From NCBI GenBank assembly GCA_951799445.1, contig OX637296.1:17794001-17858000 (forward strand): a DNA stretch of 64,000 nucleotides, given 5' to 3'. Below, piece after piece: positions 24,642-41,143 of this stretch (position 1 is the stretch's first letter; each line of letters opens with the position of its first letter). Source of the DNA: Pseudisothecium myosuroides. Lineage: Eukaryota; Streptophyta; Bryopsida; Hypnales; Lembophyllaceae. The notes under the pieces were generated by a model. That model worked only from the letters and a program-made list of their open reading frames with translations, made no database searches and had not been told where the DNA came from. Made by a program: the position numbers and the translations under genes.

Positions 24642-25302
24642 TTAAGTCCTAAAGTCCTAAAGTCCGTACAAGGGACTCCAGGGATTTTGGGTAGGCTTAT
24701 GTGATCTCAATTTTTGACATGATTTTTTGAATTTAAAAAAAAAATAGAAAACCAAATTAGCTTTTGGAGAGTATAATTTTTATTTCAATTGGTGCATGGG
24801 AGCAAAAGTTATACCACCCTAAGTCCAAAGAGCAACTCGAGGGGCAACCACAAAACATTCCAAAAAAAAAGAATTTTTTAATTTTTAATTTTTTCCTCAA
24901 AGATTATATTTTTGTCTTCATTTTATTTAGACTAGTGATGAGAAGTTGTGGACAATCTTGTTTTTTGGGCAATTTAAGCATTTTCTTGAAAAATAACTTA
25001 TAGAATTCATTCTAGAATGCAATTTTTATAATTTTTCAAAAAACTTGATAGATAGGGTTAAATTTTTTTACTAGAGCAATCTCACCTTTGGGATAATTAG
25101 GTTTCAATTCCATCTTGTAGCTATTAACGGTTTAGTTTTCCCTTCAATCTTGAACCTACTTCTACTTAACAATTTTTCAAGGAGTAAAAATTAAGTATTT
25201 TATCGTTGAATATTTTTTCTTAGATTCTCAATTCAATTATTCAACATAAAAAAATAATAAATCAAAATCAATAGTGCAAAAATTTTAAGGTAAGAAGATT
25301 AA
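24642..25302 (-). mobile_element. TTAA-element relative, inverted and decayed
   Basis: The left end reads TTAAGTCCTAAAGTCCTAAA, and the following GGGATTTTGGGTAGGCTTATG matches the reverse of the right end of the element at 41239-42157. Interior matches include GACAATCTTGTTTTT and ATTCCATCTTGTAGCTATT with CCTACTTCTACTTAA. TTAACCCCTAAATGCCC at about 25299 may be its own end or that of a neighbouring copy. It has no coding capacity. Confidence 0.45.
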
Positions 25303-26886
25303 CCCCTAAATGCCCAAAGACTTTTTTGAGCTTTTAGGAATTTGCTCTAAATTGAACAAAAAAAAAACAATTTGATAAGTTGTATCAATTTCTTATTAAA
25401 TTGTTACCATATACATTCAAGCTAGACAAGTTAGAAATCATATAGAAGAAGAAAATACAACAATATCATTTATGGATTGAAAAATTATAATGTTTGATTA
25501 TGAGGTTCAAATATAACTAGTTCATTATTGTTATAAACTCAAACTTGTTGCTCTTGTTTATTCAATGTACCTTAATTATCTACAAAACATCAGAATAAAA
25601 AGTTTGATATTCTTGAATAAAATAACCATAGGAAGTACTATTATATAAATAAAATAAAATCATATTCTAAAATTAATTCATGTTTTTTGCAAATAGAATC
25701 CAATTCACTGGAATACTTTGCACCCTCATCTTAGAATAAAATAGAAAGATTCTACAAAGACCATGGCATGACAACTCCAGTAAAATATAGCCATTGTGTA
25801 CCAAAAAAGAAGGAATTTCACATGTACCCATTCTAATGGAACCAAGTGATGAAGATATCTACAAATGTCCACATGTTGTAAAATGCACTTGCAATATTGG
25901 TAGTAATACAGGGCTTGCAAGAGATTGTGCAAATTATTGTGAAAAATGCCCAGAATGCAAAATTCAACATAAATATGATTGACATTTGATTACTTGCCTT
26001 TTGGATTGCGCATTGCATTCATGTGTAAGAGTTAACTAACATGTTATGAATTTTTGGAAGTTTGGCGAATACAAAATGATTGGTTGGAAAGAGAAGTCGA
26101 CTACAAAGTAACCTACTTTCATCTCTCAATTTTGGCATGGTAAGAAAATGAGAGAAGTAAAACAATTCTAGAATATTAATCCACAAAAGCATTGCGTATT
26201 ACTAGTACATTGTTCTAGTCCAAATTGCAATTCAATGTTTAGAGCATTTTCAATAAAATATATTAAACTATAAGATGGATGGAACAATATTGGTCTACAA
26301 AAATATCAATTTCAATGTCCATATTGTGCCTCCCACATCAATTAGTCACCTTCAATTATTTAAAAACTTGTTGCCTAAATAGAGGACTTTAATTTCCATA
26401 TCTTGGACTCTAAATCCACCATATTTAGATTTTTCAAATTTACGCATTTGTATAAGAGATTGAATCCATGCTCATTTATGGATTTGATGTTGACTACAAT
26501 TTTCCATTAGAACACATTTCTTTAAATACAAGCCCCGATAATGAAGTTAGGAAATCAAAGTTGAGGACAATCACTATTGTTATCTAACAAGCTAGGATTG
26601 TCTGATGTCCCGTATGGGCGGACATATTGGATGGTTTGGTCGGACCAGACAAACAATGTGATCACTTTAAAGTAGTCACATTAAGCAAGTTAGGATTACT
26701 AGATGTCGTGAATGGAAGGACAAATTAGACAAACGATTTGTCTAAAGTGACAACTATGAAGGCAATGCTCATGTATTGGACAGGCAACCATCCAGTTTAA
26801 TGCAAAGTAGCTAGGTTTAAATTGTTAGGTGTACCCTGCATTAGTGATGCTTTTCTGAACTATGAATCTTGCGTCTTTTGAGATTT
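25303..26886. other. Intergenic with a small cysteine-rich frame
   Basis: A 62-codon frame at 25794-25982 (+) holds closely spaced cysteines (YKCPHVVKCTCN, then CANYCEKCPECK). It has no clear promoter or splice context and no recognised family, and could be a fragment of a transposon zinc finger. The rest is AT-rich without signals. Confidence 0.3.
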
Positions 26887-28075
26887 GGCAGATGCAAATG
26901 AAATGGCTAAAAAACCATGTCTAGCAGATGCAAAGAAGGAAGCTAGAACACCATATCTGCAGAAGCCATGCGATCCGTGCCACAAAGGTAAAGTCGATCA
27001 GGGTGTACTTCGACATAGCCATATGCATCACTCCCTGGCTGACACTCCAACATAGCTTCCAACATATGATGATGCACGCCATGCTTGTCCACTGAATGTC
27101 CACCTTCATGCGCATGCCCCGCAATGCAAGCCACCACACAAGTAAATTTGTGCACAACTGCCATCACCTCATTGTAGTTCCATAGCAAAGTCGAAGGAAA
27201 TGTTGCACCAGGATCTAATGGAAGGTGACAACAGAGTACCACTTTCTGACTCTTATTTGTAGCTTCCTGTAACGACCGCTCCAACCATTGAAGCTGCTCC
27301 TTGCCAACTCCGCCATTGAATTTCACAAACCGCCGCTCCACACCCTCCAAACCCTCAGGGGAGTTTTTCTCCTCATTAGGATTTCATGTGCTAAGAATCA
27401 CATTGCAATCTTTGTATGTGGGTGATCTTCCGACCAGCCGAATGCATTCACATCGTAGCCGTCTAGTACAACAAAGAGGAATCGAGGATGTGGATTGAAG
27501 GAGTAATAGGAGTGTTGAAGCTCTTTGGAAGTAGGGATGTTGAGAATTGAGTTGAGGTCTTCTCGGGGGAGGTTGTAGAGACAGTGATTGCTGATCATGT
27601 GGTAGACGTTGCCATTTTTGAAATTAGCGAACTCGTCTATGACTGTGTTGAAAGCGGCGCGGGAATGCTCTTTCGGGCAGTAGCCGTCAATAATGTCGCC
27701 GAAGTGGATGGCAAACGAGAGATCGCCCTTGGAGTTCCAGGCTTGCACGGCGCGTTGTAAGCCCAAAAGCGCGTGGCGGTAGTACTGAGGTACACCGAGG
27801 AAGGATTTATCGTCGTCAATGTTGGCGTACTGGATGTCGGTGATCACGCCGAAGGAAAATAGAGGCTTTTCAATGTTCTTTGGCTTCAACACCATTATCG
27901 CCATCTGTGCAGCAAGAGGGGATTCCTTGTTCGCCATAGCTGGAACTCCTGAGTACCCGCGAGGATAGGAACTAGTCGTGGCACATTTGAGTGTGGAAAC
28001 CCTAAGCAAAGGCGATAGAGGAGTCTAAATTGCAGATCGGGATGCAGAGGCGGTGGTGGAGCTCCAATGTGGAAG
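26887..28075 (-). pseudogene. Full-length broken copy of the diphosphatase gene
   Basis: Collinear with 15618-16806 over the same 1,189-bp span, highly similar and in inverted orientation. It starts at the matching MANKESPLAAQM. It has a one-base deletion near 27402-27406 (parent ACTGCGAATG, copy ATTGCAATG), which gives a TGA at 27398-27400. The reading continues in another frame through ERRFVKFNGGVG to the normal end (DRMASADMVF) at 26943. The catalytic GNH is changed to SNH. The match begins 8 bases inside the parent's second exon (after its acceptor at 15610) and ends about 55 bp past the stop, with no poly(A) tail, so retrocopy versus DNA duplication is unsettled. Confidence 0.88.
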
Positions 28076-29201
28076 TCTTTTTTGTTCAATAAAATACAAA
28101 TTATAATAACCTAGTATGTTATGTTTGTGTTAATAATGATCATTCAAATATTCAAATATTTTATATATATTCCTCTCAGACATATAATACTATGTATAAA
28201 GCAAAATAAATGAACGTATGCTTTGCAATCACTTTAAGTAGCTTAGTGGTTATAATTTTCTTTTACTTTTGTTGTTATAAATTAAAAGTAATTTAAAAAA
28301 AGTAGACTTGGTGTTTTTATGTATCCATTGAATTTAAATCCACTTAAATTTGGTCTATATTTTCTAATCATGAAATAGTGGCAATGGAAATGAAGATTCT
28401 AGAAATCAACTATATTATTAGGGCATCACATGTTGTGCATGAATATTATATTCAAATGGATTTTGAAATTCTTAATAATCTTCAAATGAATTTGAAATTT
28501 GAAATAAATATGGACAACAAATAATTTATTGGTAGCAAATATTTTTGAAGATTATTAAAACATAGTTGAGTATGAGTATTGAAAAAGCAGCTTTCTAATT
28601 CGTCGCACATTGAATTCTCATTTTCTAGTACACTTTTAAGTACCCAAAATTATCATCAAAGAAGTCAATTTAGAGGAATACATTCATACTATTGACTATA
28701 TGTTCTTTGTGTTTTTAACCTTTGAAATCCTGAGGTCTTTTTTTCATCAAAAGACACTTGAAACTACCATTTCTATTATAGAAAGCAAAAATGTTTAAAA
28801 ATTATTTTTCCATGTATAACCATAGGATCTTGCACTAGACTACAATAAAAATATATGGAAGAAATTTTAGGCACTTTGACTAGGTAGTTTTAAAAATAAT
28901 TATTTGCATTTAAAGTGAAGAAAATGACATTTTTTGCAACTTGCTTGACTTGTTTTTTGCCTTTGAATTTTTTTGCCTTAAAATTTTTCTACTATTGATT
29001 TTAAATTCCTAAGTTTGTATGTTCTAAATTTGAGTCAAGATTATAGGACAAAAATTCCATAATAAACACATTTAATTTTCACTCCTTAAAAAAATTGTTA
29101 AATAGAAGTAGGTTGAAGATTGAATGAAAACCAAATTGAAAATAGCTCGAAGATGGAATTCAAACATAGTGATTGCAATTGTAAGATTGTTCTAGGGTTT
29201 G

Positions 29202-29328
29202 TCATTCTCAATTTCATCAAAAAACTGCCAATTTCATGAAAGTTAGTGTAATTTTTGGAAATTGATAATTTTTTATATTGGCACTAACTTTCATGAAATT
29301 GGCAGTTTTTTGATGAAATTGAAAATGA
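29202..29328. repeat. Near-perfect 47-bp inverted repeat
   Basis: Left arm 29202-29248 and right arm 29282-29328, separated by a 33-bp loop. The arms share CAATTTCATCAAAAAACTGC and CATGAAAGTTAGTG with almost no mismatches. It would fold into a strong hairpin. No terminal duplication is evident. Confidence 0.75.
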
Positions 29329-29778
29329 TAAATATAATCGGATTTTTTGGACCAATTATATGCATCATAAAGTCTAGCCTTCAAATAAAAAAGTTGATCC
29401 TAAAAACGCATTATATAGTTGTAAAATATAAATTGAATTGTATTGTCCTATTCAACAAATATTTCAAATGCAAGGGCATTAAGATTTAACAATGGTCCAT
29501 GTTGCAACCTATACTCTTTCTACAATGGCTAATGCAATCCCATGCTCTCTCCCAAAAAAGTTCAAATATTGTGAAAACCAACATTATTTGCATGTTGGTC
29601 AAATTGTTTATATTTTAATTTCTATAAATGCCAATTTCCTTCAATTTTTGTGTACAACAATCTGAAATGATGCATACCAATATGTCAAGGCACAAAAAAA
29701 AATTTTGGAGTTCTAAGAAAAAATTGACAAAATATAAAGTATTTCCAAGACATGGTGAACAAAACCGAGTTTTAGATA

Positions 29779-29967
29779 CAGTACAAGAGAAAGGGGTGTT
29801 TAAAGTAGTGTCCTAGACATCATGTCTTTTAAGTAACGTCTTTTAAGTAAGTTTTTAAGTAGAATTTTACTAAAAAGACAATCTTTTTAGTAAAATTTTA
29901 CTTAAAAACTTACTTAAAAGACGTGATGTCTAGGACACTACTTAAAACACCCCTTTCTCTTGTAGTG
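29779..29967. mobile_element. Foldback CACTA-type MITE, copy 1
   Basis: The two halves are inverse copies: AGAGAAAGGGGTGTTT at the left and AAACACCCCTTTCTCT at the right. The element ends in TTGTAGTG (inverse of CACTACAA); the left tip is mutated to CAGTAC. A 3-bp ATA duplication flanks it. It is 189 bp, close to the copy at 51660-51862 but lacking about 14 bp (one ACGTTACTTAAAAG unit) of the right arm. Confidence 0.8.
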
Positions 29968-31453
29968 ATATGGCTAAGTTTAAAATTAATTTTCTTTTGA
30001 ATCACAACTAATTTTTTCTTCAAATTTCCATAGTAATGTGTAGTATGTTGCACACTACAACTTTTATATAATTATCCACTTTTGGACTTTGTCCATTGAT
30101 GTTTATGGTATAGTTGTTTGAATGAAAACATTTCAGATTTGTATTCAATTTTGTTAGTGGCTGTATGTTCCTAATAAGATAGTTTCCAAGGATATGCAAA
30201 GAATATGCAACTTAGTTGTGCTTGGTCTTTTGAGTGAATACTCACTCAATGTGTTAAAAGCGTCAATTATTAAAATTGAAGACAAACATCCTAGTGTAGT
30301 TTTTAAATTTATTTTTTAAAATGCAGTATCAATTTAGGTTGTCAACTTTTAAAGTATATTTGAGGTCTTGGGAGGATCGCCTAAACTTGGATTTGAGAAT
30401 CTTTCTTAAATGGGCATCAAGTAGCTTGTTCAAATGACTAATCTACAATGAGCTTACGCCCTCCTCAAGGCTATGGACAACTTCAAAGCCACTATTCAAA
30501 TATTTTATCAACTTTCCAATGCAAAAACTACAAGTTCAAACTTTGATTCAAAATCCAAGACTTACATTGATAGATGCATCTTGTGAAGACAAAAAAATGA
30601 TACTAAGGAAGTTCACATGAAATTAAATATTAGAGGAATTTTCTTGAAGATTTTTTAAAAATCCAGTTCCTCGGGCTAGATTTATTGTTAAGGGTTAACA
30701 AAAGATATGGGATAATCCCTGTCGTCATCCATGTATGTATCCATATTTCTAAAAACATCCATGTTGTTGGATTTTTCATTTTAATATTTTGTACTCCGGC
30801 CAACCCATTTTTTGAAATGGTCTAGATGGTGCTTTTGAAGGAATATTGGGGTCAAAGGAGGTAGTACAATTACAAATAGCATCATTAGAAGTTGTTATAC
30901 CTTATTCATTCCATTTTCAATCTTCAAAGAATGGAGACGTGGCACTCTATCGTTGGCTTGCAAAGGGTTTACTCTCTCAAAATATAGGTTAGAAGCGGTT
31001 CCCAGGATTCGCGATTATGGTCGTCAATCCAAATCAACACTAGCCAGAGCAAATGTATAGTATCAGAAGTCAAATCGACGTTAGCAACCTCAAATTGATG
31101 CTAGGCACACCATGTGCGTGTATACAATTAATGTTCTCCTAATTATAGGTCTCTTGATTTCCCTCCAAATTGTAGATCATGTAAATGCACATTGAAAAAT
31201 TATTGCATCAATCTTGAATTGCAAGTGAATACTTCTCTCCATTCTCATTCTACATGACATTCTAGGGGTGTCACACCTTCTTCGTGGAGAACAACTTTTT
31301 ATTGGCTCTTCTTTTTGCTCCAAAACTTCTCATTCTTCGTAGAACTTTCATTCTCGGAGAAGGTGCAAAAACCTCTAATTATTAGTGAACGACTTTTGAG
31401 AAATAGTGGTGAGAGAACAGGGGATGTGATATTACAGGAGGTCACATTATAAA

Positions 31454-31940
31454 ATGGTGATATTAAAGTGGTCCGGGAGCAAGTCTACCAGAGGAGACGC
31501 CCCATGTTCCCCCCTGGTACATCATCCCGGAGACCTCCCTTCCCTCTGCTTCTCTTTCCCTTCCCTGCCCTTCCCCTGTGTGCGAGGTCGCCCCTTCCGA
31601 TGCAGCGCGACCTTCTTGCACCTTCGCCGATCAGCTCCCGCATTTGGTCCCGGAACCCGAAGATTCGCATTCGCAGTAGCTCACGAGGTTCGCAGCCATG
31701 GGATGAGAACGGAGAGCCTTGCAAAGTGTCGGTGGAAGTGATAAGCACAGGCAGAGAAAAGCGACATGTAGAGAAAGCAGGCTAGGGGTAGATACCGTAG
31801 CTGATTGTCTGCAATCATTGCCGGCATTGTCATGTTGGAAAGGGCGATCCAGGCGGAGCTTGTTGGGATGCGTGTAGTGGATGCTGCGATTTGAAAGGCG
31901 GAGCGAGTGCCCAAGGGAGGAGGTTTAAGGTTTTGACAGC
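31454..31940 (+). promoter_or_regulatory. Promoter and probable 5' leader of the katanin gene
   Basis: GC content rises sharply here compared with the AT-rich flank, as at other gene 5' ends in the window. Overlapping plus-strand ATG frames start at 31454 and 31468 and end at 31741 and 31785. They would be uORFs only if transcription begins upstream of them. No family similarity was recognised in either. Confidence 0.4.
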
Positions 31941-36568
<4,628 letters not shown>

Positions 36569-39500
36569 GATAGTGAAGATATGGAATCTCATTATTGGAG
36601 CTTTCTTGCCCTTCAAGGCTTAGTTACAGGGCAATGGATGCATGATAACCTTGGGCAGTAGTCGACAGATTCTGCCTCTCTAGATCTCGGAATTGTATTC
36701 TATTTCTAATTTTTCTCTTTATGGAATGCTTGTATAACGGCGGTGGTCTCAGAATTTGCCTGTGTCTTGGGTCACTCGAGTTACTTCTCTCACTTCATGG
36801 AAATTCTTCGAGTGTGCAAACTACATAAAAAATGTCTATGTTCTTGTACTGTAGATTATGGGAGCTCAAAGAGTTTCTTTTATGGCGTTAGACTTCTTTT
36901 GGCGAGTTTTATTAGTACATTCATGCAAAACATTCTTAGGCATGATTGATGATAATTATTGTGTAAGTTACACGACTTCCGAAGTGTAACAACATTTCTA
37001 AAACTGGAGGAATGAAATACCATGTGGGTTTCTCTGAGTAACCAACATTTTACGGATGTAAAGATACTCATAAAGATTTGACAAGTACCAGTTGTTTAAT
37101 TCAACGTATGAACTGAATCTAGACACAGATTTGTACACTCGGTTGATTGAAAAAGACTCGGAACTCTTCATTTTCTTTCCAGTCTCACTTGCATTCAACG
37201 TAATGACATGTAGAGGGCATGAGAGTCTAGGGTTGATTTTGGGTGCACCTATGATCAATGCATTAAAAATTCATGGTTTTTTTAGGGCTTTTATTTTTGG
37301 CAAAATTTTGCCAAATCTGTCAAAATTTGACCTCTTTGGCTTTGTCCCTCCCCAAACTAGCCTATGAAGTGAGGTCAATGGTGAAGACATTGGTCAAAAA
37401 AAAAACCGGTTTTTTTCCATAAGATGTCTAAAAAATTCCTTGTTGATTTGCATAGCAATTTGCTTACATTGGCCACCAAAAACCAACAAAATTTGTGTCA
37501 ATTTATTAATATAAATTCTTCTCATATACATATTTGAAGGTCTTCAATTATGGTTGCAAGTCTTGATTTGCTCAGGTACCTAATTTTATTCAACCATCAA
37601 CAATGGTGAAGTCAGATAGGTTCGAAGACCTCTCAAAGCAAATCGCTATCTTGAATGACTTTTTTATATATCTTTTATATTGCAATGTTGCACGGAGTCT
37701 TTTTGGAAAAGACAAGATGCTCTTGTCCTTGCTCCTAAATATAATGAATATGATTAGGGAACGGACCATGGACCATTGGCCTTTTGTCTACTGCAAAAGT
37801 CTTTGAGCCTAAATCTTCCAAATGGTTGTTTGATAAATTGTGGAATGAAATGGTTTAGCTCTTGAGGATTGTAGCATCTACAGTACTATTAAACATTTTC
37901 TATTATGCTCTAAATATTCACAATTTCAATTGTTGAGACCAAAATCCTTTACCCCTTAATGCTTGAATGGAATCAATTTTGGAATCTTCTAGTCAAATCA
38001 TTGTAACATCCAAACATATCAATAGTCTTGGTTAATCTTTTTGTTGGTGTATTTTGCAATCATCTTTGAAACTTTCTAAATGATTCATTGAACCCACATA
38101 GATGTGGTCATTTAGTCAATCTTGAGAATTTAGATGTTGGATAAGATGATTTTACAGATGACTTTTTCAATCATTGAATTCATTGTGAGTACTATAGTGT
38201 CAATGTTCGCCATTGAAACAATGCAACAAGTTAGATGGTTGATAAAAGTCCATGTCATAGAATCTATCTCCATAAAGATGCACAATACTTAGCACTTCCT
38301 ATTTCTCTTTATGCAACATGGTTGGTAGAACTATCTCCAATACTCTCTTTGTCTAAGCTCATCTTAATTCCAAAGGGTTTTTCTTGTGACTAGGTATTAG
38401 AGTTTTTTATAAGTAGGATGAAGGAGGGTTCTAATTAACCTTGTGTGTTAAAAGAAAGGGATGAATCTGGAAGAAATCTTTGAATTCATAAGGGTTTAGT
38501 ATTGCAACAATTTAACATCTATACAATTTACATGAATTGAGTTGTAGGGATTGTCAAACTTATTCACCAAAAGAACTATAGACTAGCAGGGTTCTTACAA
38601 TTTTCTAGAGCCCTACAATGAACCAATTCTAGAGTCTTATTGTCATTCGTATATTGTGACCAATAAGTTGGTGGGTGCTATCAATAGTTACCTTCTAGAC
38701 TCTATGCATGGAACAATGTTATATTGAACCTCATGGGTTCAACTTTGCAGGTGCATTTGGAGATTTGAGTGTCCCAATCTTCTCATTTTTATGTTTTTTT
38801 CCTGGATTTGATCTAATAGCCACTTTGCTAAAGTATGCCAAAGAAGATGATCATCAGCTCATGAGGTATTCGATTCACTTCTTTATTTCAATGTGGATGT
38901 ACATCTTAAGTTAGGTGCCTCTGAACTGAAATAGTACATGAAACTGCCTTGCCAAAAATTAAGTAAGTTATCCAATTTTTTATTATTCATGTTTTTGTTT
39001 TTGTTTAGCATAAATTAGAAGGAATTGATGGTTGTCAAGTAGTTAATTTTTGTCTTGTACTTGGCATGTAGTAATGAACCAATCAACTGCAAATGTCAAA
39101 TTTGTTATACTAGTGGAAATTCTTGGTATCTAATTGAGATCCTTGAATTTCATTTAATTGCTATATTTGAAGTGGCAAAGTTTCAAGAAATTGGCACCTT
39201 TCCAAATTCTTGACCCTAAATTCAAATCTATACCAAGCTTATTTTTTATTCTACTTACTATTTTTAGGTTTAAAATAGTTTTAAGTTAGAGTTTCTAAAA
39301 TTACCTTTCTAAAAAGGTTAAACACTTAGACTTATAACTTTCTTAGAAAAAGTTATTTGAAGATGAAATTTGATTGTTAGGCAATATATATATCAAACGT
39401 CATATGCTATTTCAAATTGACTCACTTTTTCAAATAAAATTTTATTTTTTTATTTTTCATTTTATTTTTTTTTAATTCTAAAATTACTTTTTCAATTCTT

Positions 39501-41143
39501 TTTGATGAATTTTCTAACTTTCATCCAATTTGAAGACTATTTTGCATCCAAGCATAGTTTTTGGAATTTAAATCTATCTTTTTAGTTTTAAAAACTTTTT
39601 GGAAAGCTATTAAAATCCTCTAACTACTTCTAAATTCAATTTTTGGTTTCCTAAACGTTCTATTGGTCTGAATCTAAACTCTAACTTCTAATGCTATCGT
39701 CTAATTCTAATTCAATCTTTTTAAATGAAAATAAAACAAATGGGGGGAAGAATTCAAAGACTCATCTCAAAATCCACGGTTTCAATGGTCCCATCTTTGT
39801 GCACCACAATTGTTATCTCATTGTAGATCCCATCCATTTCCATTTTGTATTTTTTTTCCATATTCAAATTTGTAGGTTGCTTGTCGTATAATGAGTCTCA
39901 AGCTCATTCTTTCTTGTTCCAAACTTCTTCTTTTCCAACTTCTTCTTCTTCTTCCAATTTCTTTCTAATTTTCTCTTCTTTTTTTAAGATATTTTTTGTA
40001 AATCAAATCCTATCAAATCTAATTCCTAAATACTTTGCTAATTTGTTTAGGAATCAATCAAAACTAAAAGACAAACTTATTTAATTGTTATCAACTAATA
40101 ACTAAATTCTAGAATACAAGAAAGTCAACTATTCTTTTTTTGTAGTTTTCCTTTTATCTTAAACAAAGTTAACCCTTGTTTAATGGATTCAAAGTATTCT
40201 TCAACAAATGGACTACATTTACTTGCAAATTCCTTCTGTTCTTTTAAGCATCAAATTTGCTAATAGTTCAAAGCTAAAACCTCACGTGTTTTGCATCCAA
40301 TTGAAATCACAATATGTTTAATCCTTAAACGTCAAGGGGTGATCCTTGAAATCATCCTTTTCTATTACCATGTGAATCATTAGACTCTAAAATTGCAAAA
40401 TACTCATTGCAAGTGAAACTACTGTAGAAGATCTTTCCTTTTCACAACAAATTTTGAGGATGAATAGTTGCACTTCTGTTGCACTCCTATAGAGTTTGAT
40501 TCCTCGTCATCCATTGGACACAAAATGTCCGTTGTGGTGTTAAAGGGTTAAAATGTTAAGCACAAAGTTTTTGGACTTGAAATTGCTAATAAAGAAGTGA
40601 GTTGTGAGGCCAAGTCCCGAACGATGGTAGCTTGGTTGACTTGTGGCCTAGTTGGCTTTGATTAATTTAACTTTGATATGATCTGGTTTTCCTCGGTTGT
40701 AAGGTAGGAGGCTCAGAAATGGAGCATCTAAGGGCTGTTCCGCCTTTTTCATGTATTTCTTTGGACGGGAATATTTTTAGCTCATTTTTCAGACATAGAG
40801 AAATTGATGAGGAATCTAACCCAAGTGGTTTCGTATTTTTCCGAACATTTTTGAATTACTTATGAATTTTCAAATGAGTTGGGTCATAGGTCCCTATTTG
40901 TGATCCTAGGTCTTTCATAAACGGTTCACTTGTAATTCTGAATAAAAATGGGGAAAGCAAAGAGAATGATTGGCTCTTGCAATTAATAATGTTTTTTTCC
41001 TTAATTCATTCAATGACTATTCTAGTCAATTTCAGAACCAAATCATGTCCATTTTACAGCGATCTATATGGTCCATTTTTAATGCCCGCTCCGTTTTACA
41101 GCCTCCTACCTTATACTTGCTTGACTAGATTAGTCATAAATTA
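36569..41143. other. No gene seen; AT-rich intergenic
   Basis: The katanin 3' flank is followed by several kilobases of AT-rich sequence with only short accidental frames. None shows a conserved motif or splice-linked continuation. Confidence 0.45.

Larger units (their letters stand above)
28076..31453. other. AT-rich intergenic with foldback elements
   Basis: No gene is seen. It includes the hairpin at 29202-29328 and the CACTA-type MITE at 29779-29967. A relative of the TTAA element interior lies at about 29095-29190 (TAGAAGTAGG and AGCTCGAAGATGGAATT). Confidence 0.4.

Noticed and set aside
31454..31785. Overlapping plus-strand frames upstream of katanin as separate proteins
   Set aside because: They are GC-rich leader or promoter sequence with no family features; kept only as possible uORFs.
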